Shown in pieces: positions 15,571-23,486 of a DNA stretch of 54,972 nucleotides. A program made the position numbers and the translations under genes. The DNA is from an uncultured Oscillospiraceae bacterium (lineage in GTDB: Bacteria; Bacillota; Clostridia; Oscillospirales; Oscillospiraceae), in contig CABSMJ010000013.1 of NCBI GenBank assembly GCA_902478785.1, forward strand, positions 1 through 54,972, read 5' to 3'. Each line of letters begins with the position of its first letter. Within the stretch, counting starts at the first letter, position 1. The notes below the pieces were generated by a model. It ran no database searches. It was not told the origin of the DNA and saw nothing but the letters and a program-made list of their open reading frames with translations.

Positions 15571-16305
15571 ATGGAACTCAACGAACGCATTGCCTTCGTG
15601 CGCCGGGCGGCCGGGCTGAGCCAGGAGCAGCTGGGCGAACAGCTGGGTGTCACCCGTCAGGCGGTCTCCAAGTGGGAGTCCGGGCAGACCGTACCCGACG
15701 CCATCACCATCTCCCGGCTGTGCCAGGTGCTGAATGTATCGGCGGACTTTGTGCTGCTGGGCAAGGAGCCGGAGGAGAGTGCTCATGCCTCCCAGGAGGA
15801 CCCCCTGGTCTGCCCCTGCTGCGGCAGACGCTCCCCCGCCGCCACCACCGTCAACTGCCCCAGATGCGGCTATGACTTCTTTCCCCGGCGGCCGGACGAC
15901 GACAAGCGCTATGCCATTTTGCTGACCTCTGCCAACCTCACCGACGACGGCAGGGACGACCTGGTCACCTACGCCGGTCTCTCCCCGGATGCGGCAAAGC
16001 AGATGGTGGACCAGCTGCACGCCTCCAAGACCATGGACCCCATCTTCCTGCGCCGGGGGCTGCCCGCCTCTGCCGCGCTGTGGATGGCCTCCCATCTGGT
16101 CCGGAACCTAAGCGTGCGCATCGTTGCCGACGACCCGGCCTTCACCGACGAGGAGCTGTGTGCCTTCCCTACCGCCATGGAGCCGCCCCAGGAGGCTCCG
16201 CCGCCTCAGTGGGCCGAGGAGGCCAAGGGCCTGGGTTTTGGTGGGACGGTGGCCGCGGTGATCGTGGGTATCATCGGCGCGGTGCTGATCCTCTCCCTCC
16301 TGTAA
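15571..16305 (+). CDS. XRE-family regulator with zinc ribbon and C-terminal membrane helix
   Basis: Protein of 244 residues. Residues 1-60 are a helix-turn-helix (LSQEQLGEQLGVTRQAVSKW, ESGQTVPDAITISRL). Residues about 78-108 hold two CxxC pairs (CPCCG and CPRCG), a zinc ribbon. A middle region resembles ribosomal-L7/L12-like or DUF domains (YAGLSPDAAKQMVDQL). The C-terminus is one membrane helix (GTVAAVIVGIIGAVLILSLL). A DNA-binding head tethered to the membrane suggests signal sensing at the membrane. ATG 15571 follows AAAGGAGGG. A small membrane protein gene follows within 10 bases. Signal and targets are unknown. Confidence 0.82.
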   Translation: MELNERIAFVRRAAGLSQEQLGEQLGVTRQAVSKWESGQTVPDAITISRLCQVLNVSADFVLLGKEPEESAHASQEDPLVCPCCGRRSPAATTVNCPRCGYDFFPRRPDDDKRYAILLTSANLTDDGRDDLVTYAGLSPDAAKQMVDQLHASKTMDPIFLRRGLPASAALWMASHLVRNLSVRIVADDPAFTDEELCAFPTAMEPPQEAPPPQWAEEAKGLGFGGTVAAVIVGIIGAVLILSLL

Positions 16306-16313
16306 GGGACGCG

Positions 16314-16673
16314 CTGCCCCCTTTGGCGGCAGCGGCGGCGGTCATCGTCCTGCTCTATTTGCTCAACCGCTTCGTTTTTCTGCCCCGGGTCGGCGGCTGG
16401 GTCCGGATGGTGCTGTCCGGCTACTGGGCCGACGTACTGGCGGGAGCGCTGATGGTGCTTTTGCTCTGCGGCGGGCTGCTGGTGCTCCGGCGCCCACCCC
16501 TTTCCCCTCTAGCGGCCACCGTCTTTTTGCTCCTGTGCGGCCTCTTCTGGGAGGGGATCACGCCCCTCTATCTGCCCCGGTCTGTGGCAGACCCCCTGGA
16601 CCTGCTGGCCTACTGGCTGGGGGGTATGGCGCTGCTGCCCTGGCTGCGGCATCTGCTCCTCCGGCGGAACTGA
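16314..16673 (+). CDS. Small membrane protein with non-ATG start
   Basis: Open frame of about 119 residues that is almost entirely hydrophobic, with four segments (AAAAAVIVLLYLLNRFVFL, then near VLAGALMVLLLCGGLLVL, AATVFLLLCGLFW and LLAYWLGGMALLPWL). No ATG or GTG is available at the right place. The best candidates are CTG 16314, seven bases after the AAGGGA that spans the upstream stop, or TTG 16323. Translation is probably coupled to the upstream XRE gene. The strong terminator at its end supports a real gene. Family not recognised; the start is uncertain. Confidence 0.55.
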   Translation: MPPLAAAAAVIVLLYLLNRFVFLPRVGGWVRMVLSGYWADVLAGALMVLLLCGGLLVLRRPPLSPLAATVFLLLCGLFWEGITPLYLPRSVADPLDLLAYWLGGMALLPWLRHLLLRRN

Positions 16674-16710
16674 AAAACCGTCCGTGCCAAAGGCACGGAC
16701 GGTTCTTTTT
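16673..16710 (+). terminator. Terminator between convergent genes
   Basis: Perfect stem AACCGTCCGTGCC/GGCACGGACGGTT (16676-16688 and 16692-16704), A-run before and T-run after. Confidence 0.9.
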
Positions 16711-17036
16711 TACCACAAAAACTTTTCAGGATAGTTGAGGATGCACCAGGAGGCCGTGCACATGGTCAGCGCTGTGCCCACCAGCAGGCAGCTCAGAAGC
16801 ATTCCCACCCAGTCGTAGCGGAGCTTCTCCCCGCCCCGGGCATAGAGCAGCGTCTCCACTCCCAGCCCGATGAGAGGCAGGGGCGTCAGGCGCAATGCCC
16901 AGCGCAGATCCAGCTCCGGGAAGCACAGAGCCAGGAGCATCAGCACTCCCGCCGCCACCAGCGTCACGCCCACGGTGAAGGTGCCCACCCGCCGGGCTGG
17001 CGCCCGTTTCTCCTGGTCTCGAACCGTCTCATTCAT
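16710..17036 (-). CDS. Small membrane protein, last gene of ECF sigma operon
   Basis: Protein of 108 residues with a basic N-terminus and three hydrophobic segments (GTFTVGVTLVAAGVLMLLAL, LTPLPLIGLGVETLLY and VGMLLSCLLVGTALTM). No enzyme motif is present and the family is not recognised. Its start overlaps the end of the upstream membrane gene by 4 bases, so it belongs to the sigma/anti-sigma operon and is probably part of the same envelope-response unit. Confidence 0.65.
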   Translation of the reverse strand: MNETVRDQEKRAPARRVGTFTVGVTLVAAGVLMLLALCFPELDLRWALRLTPLPLIGLGVETLLYARGGEKLRYDWVGMLLSCLLVGTALTMCTASWCILNYPEKFLW

Positions 17037-17647
17037 CTGGGCATCTCCTCTCCGCTCTCGCCGTTCTCCTTGTCAAACCCGGGATCGGCGCTCTCGGAAT
17101 CCTCCTGGGGCGGCACGAAGGTGTAGGCCTCCTCGTCCCGCTTTTTGGGCCCCCGGATGAACCAGACGCCCAGCCAGATGATGGCCAGAATGACGATCAG
17201 GCGGGGCAGGTCATAGAACAGCAGGTCATAGAGCCACCACAGGTCCAGAGCCCGGAGCAGGGAGCCCAGGATCCTCCCCACCAGCGTCTGCCACAGGGCA
17301 TAGACGCCCAGGGCCACCAGTACCCAGCCGATGAGGCTGTGCCGGGTCCGCAGCAGCCTCTCCATCTGCCGGCTGTCCATCTCCCCCAGACCGAAGAGAA
17401 AGGTGTCCTCAGGGAAGATGCCCGCATCCATCCGGGCACGGAGGTTATAGGTGTCAAAAAAGGCGTACAGCCACAGCAGCGGCAGCAGCAAAGCCAGCTC
17501 GCCCAGGCTCAGGATGGAAGTCAGGGCGATCACCAGACAGCCCAGGCCCAAAAGGGAGGTTCCCCGCTTCATATAGCCCTGGTACATCTGTCCACAGCCG
17601 GGGATGCAGGCGCACAAAAACAGCAGCAGTCCGTGTTTACGATTCAT
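17033..17647 (-). CDS. Membrane protein of ECF sigma operon
   Basis: Protein of 204 residues. The N-terminus (GLLLFLCACIPGCGQMYQGY, then MKRGTSLLGLGCLVIAL) resembles small TM2-like membrane proteins, in which a Pro-Gly-x-Gly-Q-x-Y turn joins two helices. Further helices follow around residues 45-65, 105-125 and 140-165. The C-terminal tail is long, soluble and acidic (EDSESADPGFDKENGESGEE). It overlaps the anti-sigma gene by 11 bases. Its place suggests a role in the stress sensed by the sigma/anti-sigma pair, but no function is established. Confidence 0.7.
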   Translation of the reverse strand: MNRKHGLLLFLCACIPGCGQMYQGYMKRGTSLLGLGCLVIALTSILSLGELALLLPLLWLYAFFDTYNLRARMDAGIFPEDTFLFGLGEMDSRQMERLLRTRHSLIGWVLVALGVYALWQTLVGRILGSLLRALDLWWLYDLLFYDLPRLIVILAIIWLGVWFIRGPKKRDEEAYTFVPPQEDSESADPGFDKENGESGEEMPR

Positions 17648-18140
17648 ATCCGTTTCCTCCAGAAGATTTCATCTCGTTTTGTGCCTTGCCGCCCAGGACG
17701 TCGCTGACACCCCGGCCCAGGCTGTTGAAAAAGTCGCTGATCTGGCGGCCCCAGTGGCCCTGCCGCTCCTGCACGCTCTCACTGATAGCGGGAGGCTCCC
17801 AGCTTCCCAGGCGCGCGCTCAGATCCGCGATGCCGCCAAACACGCCGAAGTTCCACAGCGAAACCACCAGGACGATGGCCGCGGCGGCGGTGGCCCAGCG
17901 GCTGGCCAGCAGTCGGGCGGCCCGCTGGCGGATGCGCCACCAGATGGTGTCCTGGCATCTGTGGGCCGGCGTCATGAGCCCTTCGTCCATGAGCTGCTGG
18001 GTGTACCGGTTCAGGCACAGGTCGCAGAAGGCCAAGTGCTCGCTCACCTCCAGGCGCCCCAGCTCACTGAGCTCCCGGCCGGACACCAGGGCCTCCAGGG
18101 TCTGGTCGGTCAGGTGGCCGTCCTCACGAAACAGTTCCAT
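17637..18140 (-). CDS. Putative anti-sigma factor (zinc-finger type)
   Basis: Protein of 167 residues. Near residue 35 it has HLAFCDLCLNRY, the HxxxCxxC signature of zinc-containing anti-sigma domains. One membrane helix follows (ATAAAAIVLVVSLWNFGVFG, about residues 85-104) and then an extracytoplasmic tail of about 60 residues. This single-pass layout is that of membrane anti-sigma factors that hold an ECF sigma factor until a signal triggers release. Its start overlaps the sigma gene by 17 bases, which strongly supports the pairing. The signal and proteases are unknown. Confidence 0.85.
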   Translation of the reverse strand: MELFREDGHLTDQTLEALVSGRELSELGRLEVSEHLAFCDLCLNRYTQQLMDEGLMTPAHRCQDTIWWRIRQRAARLLASRWATAAAAIVLVVSLWNFGVFGGIADLSARLGSWEPPAISESVQERQGHWGRQISDFFNSLGRGVSDVLGGKAQNEMKSSGGNGYES

Positions 18141-18651
18141 CGTCCTCTCTCCTTTCCAGTTGACTGCGCAGAATCTGCCGGGCCCGGGCGATCTGGGTGT
18201 GGACCGTTTTCACCGGTCGGCCCAGGGCCAAGGCGATCTCCTCCGGCTTTTTCTCCTCCAGAAAATATAGTCGGCACACCTGCCGATAGGGCTCCCGCAG
18301 GGCCTCGATCCGCCGCCGAATCTCCGATGCGCCGCTGCGGGCCAGGACCAGCTCCTCTGGCGGCGGCGATGGAGACAAATGCGGCAGCTCCTCCCCCGTG
18401 GCCAGTACTGTATGCCGCACATAGGCGCTTTGTAGGTAGTCCTTTGCCTTGTTAGCGGCAATGCGGGTCAGCCACTGCCGCTCATATCCCGCCGGACAGG
18501 ACTGGCGGTGGGTATAGGCCGCCAGAAACGCCTCCTGGGTCAGGTCCTCGGCGGCGTGGGGGTTGCGCACCAGCTGAAAGCATACCGTATAGACCAGCCG
18601 CTCATACTGCCGCACCAGCTCCGAGAACCATGCGTTTGTCTGCTCCCTCAC
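18124..18651 (-). CDS. ECF-type RNA polymerase sigma factor
   Basis: Sigma-70 family factor of 175 residues. Region 2 covers about residues 8-75 (RQYERLVYTVCFQLVRNPHA, AEDLTQEAFLAAY, then YERQWLTRIAANKAKDYL), and region 4 about 115-165 (REPYRQVCRLYFLEEKKPEE, IALALGRPVKTVHTQIARAR). It lacks regions 1 and 3, as ECF factors do. Translation appears to start at GTG 18651: an in-frame stop lies just upstream and AAGGAGG is 12 bases away, a rather long spacing. It leads the operon with its anti-sigma factor and two membrane proteins. Confidence 0.93.
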   Translation of the reverse strand: MREQTNAWFSELVRQYERLVYTVCFQLVRNPHAAEDLTQEAFLAAYTHRQSCPAGYERQWLTRIAANKAKDYLQSAYVRHTVLATGEELPHLSPSPPPEELVLARSGASEIRRRIEALREPYRQVCRLYFLEEKKPEEIALALGRPVKTVHTQIARARQILRSQLERREDDGTVS

Positions 18652-18761
18652 GCGCCGCCGTCACCTCCTTGTTGTGTCCTCTGCTTATCATACGACATAG
18701 CCCCCGGGTTTTCTTCACCCGGGCGTCGTTTTTTTCTCTTTTTCTTTTTTCCGGTCACAGA

Positions 18762-18800
18762 AAAAGCCGGGCGCCCCGCGCATGCGGGACGCCCGGCTCA
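18762..18800 (-). terminator. Terminator after yitT-like gene
   Basis: Stem GCCGGGCG/CGCCCGGC around an inner GC-rich loop, with AAAAA on the plus strand (T-run of the minus-strand transcript) at 18760-18764. Confidence 0.75.
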
Positions 18801-18810
18801 GACGCCTCTG

Positions 18811-19674
18811 TCAGGAGTTGATGACAGCGTCATATTTGTGGAAGCCCTCTCCGTGGACCTCCGTGGCGTTGACCACGAACAAGAACGCATCCGGGTCCGT
18901 CTGCTTGATGAGATGCAAAGTCTGGGCCATGGCGTTTTGCCGGGTGACGGTCATGAGCACCGTCTTCTCTTTCCCGGTATAACCGCCCTGAGCCTCCAGA
19001 AGCGTCACACCTCGCTCGGTGTGGGTGTTGATAGCATCCGTCACCGCCTGGCCGTGCTCGGTAATGATATAGATGACCTTGGCATAGTTCATGCCGGCCA
19101 TGATGCCGTCAATGACTTTGGAGCAGACGAAGATGGTGACGATGGAGTACAGCGCCACTTCCAGGTCCCGGAACACCACCACAGCCACCGCCACCACGGC
19201 GGCATCGATGCACATGAGCATGGTACCCACAGGCATATTGGGGAACACCTTCAGCAGCAGCAAGCTCAAAAGCTCTGTGCCGCCGGAACTGCTGCCCCGC
19301 AGGAACAAAATTCCGATCCCCGCGCCAGTGAGTACACCGCCCAGCACCGCTGCAAGCAGCACATTGCCTGTATACGCCGGAAGCGGCAGCACATCGGTGA
19401 ACACCGACAGCAGCACGGTGGCAGCAATGGTCTTCATTAGGGGCTTCCAGCCGATCACCCACCAGCCCACCAGCATCAAGGGCACATTCAGCAGCAGTGA
19501 CCACACACCCACACCCAAAGGGATGAGATAGGCCAGGGCCGTGGCAAGGCCCGACACGCCACCTGGTGCGATGTTGCTGGGCACTGTAAACATGATCAGG
19601 CCCGCAGCCAGCAGAAAGCTTCCTCCCACAATAGCTGCCGTGTCATAGAGCACGGAGCGGAATTTGCTCTTCAT
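18811..19674 (-). CDS. YitT-family membrane protein
   Basis: Membrane protein of 287 residues with five to six helices in the first 190 residues (FLLAAGLIMFTVPSNIAPGG is the family's first conserved block; GSSSGGTELLSLLLLK is a later one) and a C-terminal soluble DUF2179 domain (VTRQNAMAQTLHLIKQTDPD, then AFLFVVNATEVHGEGF). Firmicute genomes carry many such paralogues; their transport role is not firmly established. It follows pepD by 54 bases and may be co-transcribed with it. It ends at the terminator 18762-18800. Confidence 0.9.
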   Translation of the reverse strand: MKSKFRSVLYDTAAIVGGSFLLAAGLIMFTVPSNIAPGGVSGLATALAYLIPLGVGVWSLLLNVPLMLVGWWVIGWKPLMKTIAATVLLSVFTDVLPLPAYTGNVLLAAVLGGVLTGAGIGILFLRGSSSGGTELLSLLLLKVFPNMPVGTMLMCIDAAVVAVAVVVFRDLEVALYSIVTIFVCSKVIDGIMAGMNYAKVIYIITEHGQAVTDAINTHTERGVTLLEAQGGYTGKEKTVLMTVTRQNAMAQTLHLIKQTDPDAFLFVVNATEVHGEGFHKYDAVINS

Positions 19675-19728
19675 CTCTCTCTCCTTTTCCCACCGGTCCC
19701 AGCCGGTGTTTTTCAGATCATTCCAGCA

Positions 19729-21168
19729 TTACTTGGAGCGGCGCAGGACCTCCAGCAAAAATGCCCACACCCGCTGGACGGAGGAAACGCTCATCCGCTC
19801 ACGGGGCGTGTGGATCTCCAACAGGTCCGGCCCGATGGACACGCAGTCCAGGCCCGGAATCTTGCCGGCAAACAGACCGCACTCCACACCGGCGTGCATG
19901 GCCTCCACCTTGGGATCCTTGCCGTACTGCTCCCGGAACACCTCCACCATCAGCTTGCGCAGGGCGGAGTCGGGATCATAGGCCCAGCCGGGATAGTCGC
20001 CGGAGAACTCGGCGGTGCCGCCCAGCTGCTCCATCAGGCAGGCAAGACGGTCCTTGAGCATCTCCTTCTGGCTCTCCACAGAGCTGCGGATGCAGAAGGA
20101 GGCCACCAGCTCGTCGCCCTCCGTCCGCAGGATGCCCAGGTTCAAGGAGGTCTGCACCAGGCCCTCGATGTCCGCGCTCATGGCCTGCACGCCCACGGGA
20201 GCGCAGGTGAGCAGGCACATGGCCCGGCGGGTGGACATCTGGTCCGCCGGCTGGCCCTCAGGCACAACGGGCTCCGTCCGGACCTCCACCTTCGGATCTG
20301 TGACCCGCAGCTCGTTCTTCAGCGCCGCGTCCATCTCCGCCGCAGCAGCCTGAGCCGCGGCAGCGTCGCTGACAACCACCAGGGCAGAGGCCTCCCCAGG
20401 GATGGCGTTGTCTTTCATTCCGCCTTCGGCGCTGATGAGGCGCAGCTCCGTGGCAGCAGCCATGGACCGCAGCACCCGGCCCAGCAGCTGATTGGAGTTG
20501 CCCCGGCCCTTGTGGATCTCCATACCGGAGTGGCCGCCCTGCAGGCCCTGCACCGTGATGCGCAGGCCCTGACCGGCAAAGGGCGCTCTCGTCAGGGGCA
20601 GACGGCAGCGGGTCATGTTGCCGCCGGCGCAGCTGACGGTGAAGACACCCTCGGTGTCGGCGTCGATGTTGATGAGGCGGCCGCCCTTCAGCGGGGAGAC
20701 ATCCATAGCCAGAGCGCCCACCATGCCAATCTCCTCGTCGGCGGTGAACACCGCCTCCAGCCGGGGATGGGGAATGTCCTTGGCGTCCAGCAGCGCCAGA
20801 GCCATGGCCACGGCAATGCCGTCGTCGCTGCCCAGGGTGGTGCCCTTAGCCCACACGTACTCCCCATCGGTCTCCAGGTCCAGGCCCTGGGTGGCCATGT
20901 CCTTGTCGCAGTCCGCGTCCTTCTGGCAGACCATGTCCAGATGTCCCTGAATGATCACCGGCACCGCAGACTCATAGCCGGGGGTGGCCTCCTTGACCAG
21001 GATCACGTTGTCGTGGTCATCCTGATGATACTCCAGGCCCCGCTCCTTAGCAAAGGCCACACACCAGTCGCTGATGGCTTTGGTGTTGCCGCTGCCCCGG
21101 GGGATCGCGCTCATCTGCTCAAAAAAGTGCATCACCTGTTTCGGTTCCAGATGTTCCAAAACTGCCAT
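19729..21168 (-). CDS. pepD: Aminoacyl-histidine (non-specific) dipeptidase, M20C
   Basis: Cytosolic metallopeptidase that cleaves dipeptides such as Xaa-His. It has 479 residues, the PepD length. Metal-ligand motifs of the family are IIQGHLDMVCQ (His/Asp, about residue 73), TTLGSDDGIAVAM (bridging Asp, about 110), FTADEEIGMVGA (catalytic Glu pair, about 140) and GGHSGMEIHKGRGN (about 212). The C-terminus has HAGVECGLFAGK. ATG 21168 follows GGAGGAA. It lies 51 bases downstream of the M20 hydrolase gene on the same strand without a clear terminator, so read-through from the thiamine operon is possible. Confidence 0.95.
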   Translation of the reverse strand: MAVLEHLEPKQVMHFFEQMSAIPRGSGNTKAISDWCVAFAKERGLEYHQDDHDNVILVKEATPGYESAVPVIIQGHLDMVCQKDADCDKDMATQGLDLETDGEYVWAKGTTLGSDDGIAVAMALALLDAKDIPHPRLEAVFTADEEIGMVGALAMDVSPLKGGRLINIDADTEGVFTVSCAGGNMTRCRLPLTRAPFAGQGLRITVQGLQGGHSGMEIHKGRGNSNQLLGRVLRSMAAATELRLISAEGGMKDNAIPGEASALVVVSDAAAAQAAAAEMDAALKNELRVTDPKVEVRTEPVVPEGQPADQMSTRRAMCLLTCAPVGVQAMSADIEGLVQTSLNLGILRTEGDELVASFCIRSSVESQKEMLKDRLACLMEQLGGTAEFSGDYPGWAYDPDSALRKLMVEVFREQYGKDPKVEAMHAGVECGLFAGKIPGLDCVSIGPDLLEIHTPRERMSVSSVQRVWAFLLEVLRRSK

Positions 21169-21219
21169 TGTTTGTTCCTCCTGTTCGATCAGTTGCTATT
21201 TATATGATTCGCGCCCCTC

Positions 21220-22395
21220 TCAGACGCAGATCTGCCTGAGCGCCAGAGCGCACAGGGCGGTCCGCTGGCAAAGAGAGGACACGGATACATGCTCTTGGGT
21301 GGTATGAATCTCCTGGGCCATGGCGGACATGGCGTCTACCACGGGTATCCCCAGGGTGGACAGCCAGGTGCCGTCGGTGGCGCTGGGGTCGGCGATCTCC
21401 ACCGGCTCCCAGCCCAGCTGCCGGGCCGCCTCCATTACCTGGGCGCAGACCGCGCCGGAGCGCTCCGTCCGCTCCATGGCCGGGAAAAGGGTGTGCCAGG
21501 TGACCTTCACCTGACAGCCCTCCACGGTGACATGCTGTCCCATGGAGGCCAGTTGCTTCTCCACCCGGCCGAAATCCTCGTTGGTGGGCAATCCCGCCAC
21601 GCAGAACTGGCCCTGGGCCTCCCCGGCTACGATGCCGTTGGGCCGGCCGCCGGAGATGGGGGCCACATTGAAATAGATGCCCCGTTCAAAGTCGTTGAAG
21701 GAGTCCAGGCGCAAGATCTGATGGGCCAGCTCCACCACGGCGCTGCGGCCCTCTCGATAGGCCTTTCCGGCGTGGGCCTCCCGGCCGGTGACCTGGATGT
21801 CCCCCAGGATGACGCCCCGACGGGCGGTGACGAAGGCGGGCTGTCCGTCCTTTTCCCGGCCGCCCTCAAACACCAGGGCACAGGCGGCTCCGGGGGCCTC
21901 CCTGGCATAGACCTGCCGCCCGGACCCAGAGCCGATCTCCTCGTCGCAGGTGAAGAGGAAGGTCAGCTCCCAGGGAGGCAGCTGGCCGGCCCGCTTTAAA
22001 ATCAGCGCGCCGAACAGCGCCGCCAGCACGCCGCTCTTGCAGTCTCCGGCCCCCAGGCCCCAGGCCCAGTCCCCCTCCACATGGAAGGGGTGGGCCGCGG
22101 CGAAGCCCGGGCCGAACACGGTGTCCAGATGGGCCACCAGCAGCACCTTGCCCTTGGGCGCCATGCCCTCAGGCCGCACCCGGGCCACCAGGTGGGCGCC
22201 CAGGCCCGGGGCCGGCACCTCCTCCACCTGGGCCCCCAGCTCCTCCAGCACCGGCCGCAGCAGCTCCCGCACACGGCGGTTGCCCTCCTCACAGCCGGTG
22301 CCGCAGTCCACGGAGCACATGGCCTCCAGCAGACGCAGCATCTCAGGCAGCGCTTTCTCCGCTCCCTTTTGGGCCAATTCCCGCAGTGTCTCCAT
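21220..22395 (-). CDS. M20-family metallohydrolase in the thiamine operon
   Basis: Zinc-dependent amidohydrolase of 391 residues. Family motifs are LLVAHLDTVFGPGF (about residue 85), GLGAGDCKSGVLAA (about 113), FTCDEEIGSGSGR (catalytic Glu pair, about 147) and GREAHAGKAYREGRS (about 205). The sequence resembles the carboxypeptidase G2/glutamate-carboxypeptidase branch. It starts only 3 bases after the substrate-binding protein gene of the thiamine-type importer. In Bacillus the M20 enzyme YlmB deformylates formylaminopyrimidine before TenA makes HMP; by position this gene is the obvious candidate for that step. A peptidase role for imported peptides is the alternative. Confidence 0.8.
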   Translation of the reverse strand: METLRELAQKGAEKALPEMLRLLEAMCSVDCGTGCEEGNRRVRELLRPVLEELGAQVEEVPAPGLGAHLVARVRPEGMAPKGKVLLVAHLDTVFGPGFAAAHPFHVEGDWAWGLGAGDCKSGVLAALFGALILKRAGQLPPWELTFLFTCDEEIGSGSGRQVYAREAPGAACALVFEGGREKDGQPAFVTARRGVILGDIQVTGREAHAGKAYREGRSAVVELAHQILRLDSFNDFERGIYFNVAPISGGRPNGIVAGEAQGQFCVAGLPTNEDFGRVEKQLASMGQHVTVEGCQVKVTWHTLFPAMERTERSGAVCAQVMEAARQLGWEPVEIADPSATDGTWLSTLGIPVVDAMSAMAQEIHTTQEHVSVSSLCQRTALCALALRQICV

Positions 22396-22398
22396 GGC

Positions 22399-23427
22399 TC
22401 ACTCCCCCAGCAGGTCCACCATGACCTCCGCAGGGTCAAAGCCATTTTGAATCATGCCCACTTCCTGGAGCCAGTCAATGTTCTCCTGCCACACCGCCGC
22501 ATCCTGGGACAGGAACGCCGCGTTCTCCGTTTCCATCATAGGCAGCAGCACCTCAAAGCTCCGCCGCTCCACCGACTCGGTCAGAGGGAAGTTCTCCTCG
22601 TCCTGATTGGCCAGCAACAGCCCCAGAGCCTCCTCCGGATCCGCCTGCATATCGGCAAAGCCCTTCTGGCAGGCACGGAGGAAGCGGGTGTACTTGTCCC
22701 GGTTCTGCTCCAGCTGCTGCTCGCCGGTCACCAGCATCAGGGCATAGTAGTTGGGCACGCCGTAGTCCATGACCTCCATGTAGTCCATCTGGAAGCCCTG
22801 CTCCTCCAGGGCGGGGATCTCATGGTTGATAAAGCAGCCGTAGGTGGCGTCCACGCTGCCGGTGGTCATGGCGCTCATCAGGTCAAAGCCCACGTCGATG
22901 AGCTCCACATCGGAAAGGTCAGCTCCCACGGTCTTCAGCATCTGGTTCACCGCCACCTCGCCGAAACGGGTACCGGAGTAGCCGATGGTCTTGCCCACCA
23001 GGTCCTCCGGGGTCTTGATATTTTTCTCCGCCAGGGAGCAGACAATGCTGATGGGTTGCTGGACCACGGCGCCCAGCACCTTCACCGGCACGTCCTCATT
23101 GGCCTTGGCGATGATGGTGTCCTCCTGGTAGTAAAAGCCGATGTCCGCCCGGCCCGCCGCCGTCATGGTCAGGGGATCGCTGGTGTTGGAGGGGAAGAGG
23201 ATGTTCACCTTCAGCCCCTCTTCCGCAAAGTAGCCCTTCGCCTCCGCCTCATAGAGGAAAGTGTGGACCGCGTTGGGGTACCAGTCCAGCACCACATCCA
23301 CCGTCTCCAGCTCCCCCTGGTCGTCGGAGGAACCGGCGGTGGAAGTGGAAGAGGAGGTGGTGCCGCAGCCAGCCAGCAGGCTCAGGCACAGTGAAGCGCT
23401 CAAAAGCGCAGCAGGGATTCTTTTCAT
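22399..23427 (-). CDS. ABC transporter substrate-binding lipoprotein (ThiY-like)
   Basis: Captures a thiamine-pyrimidine-type substrate outside the membrane. It has 342 residues with a lipoprotein signal peptide (LCLSLLAGCG, lipobox Cys about 20) and a Ser/Thr-rich linker. The NMT1/THI5-like fold begins at VDVVLDWYPNAVHTFLYEAE, a hallmark of HMP-precursor binding proteins, with KTIGYSGTRFGE and YGCFINHEIPALEEQ further on. It sits with permease and ATPase genes behind thiM-thiE-tenA under a TPP riboswitch, so a formylaminopyrimidine or HMP-like ligand is likely. ATG 23427 gives the signal peptide; the upstream open frame overlaps the permease gene and is not needed. Confidence 0.88.
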   Translation of the reverse strand: MKRIPAALLSASLCLSLLAGCGTTSSSTSTAGSSDDQGELETVDVVLDWYPNAVHTFLYEAEAKGYFAEEGLKVNILFPSNTSDPLTMTAAGRADIGFYYQEDTIIAKANEDVPVKVLGAVVQQPISIVCSLAEKNIKTPEDLVGKTIGYSGTRFGEVAVNQMLKTVGADLSDVELIDVGFDLMSAMTTGSVDATYGCFINHEIPALEEQGFQMDYMEVMDYGVPNYYALMLVTGEQQLEQNRDKYTRFLRACQKGFADMQADPEEALGLLLANQDEENFPLTESVERRSFEVLLPMMETENAAFLSQDAAVWQENIDWLQEVGMIQNGFDPAEVMVDLLGE

Positions 23428-23486
23428 AGTCTTGTCTCTCCTTTTCTCTCGATACAGATACGGAAGGAATTTTTCTGTCGGGCCGG

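Noticed and set aside
14070..15875. 601-codon open frame on the plus strand
   Set aside because: Antisense of cysS, its T-box leader and then out of frame in the XRE gene; no plausible protein features.
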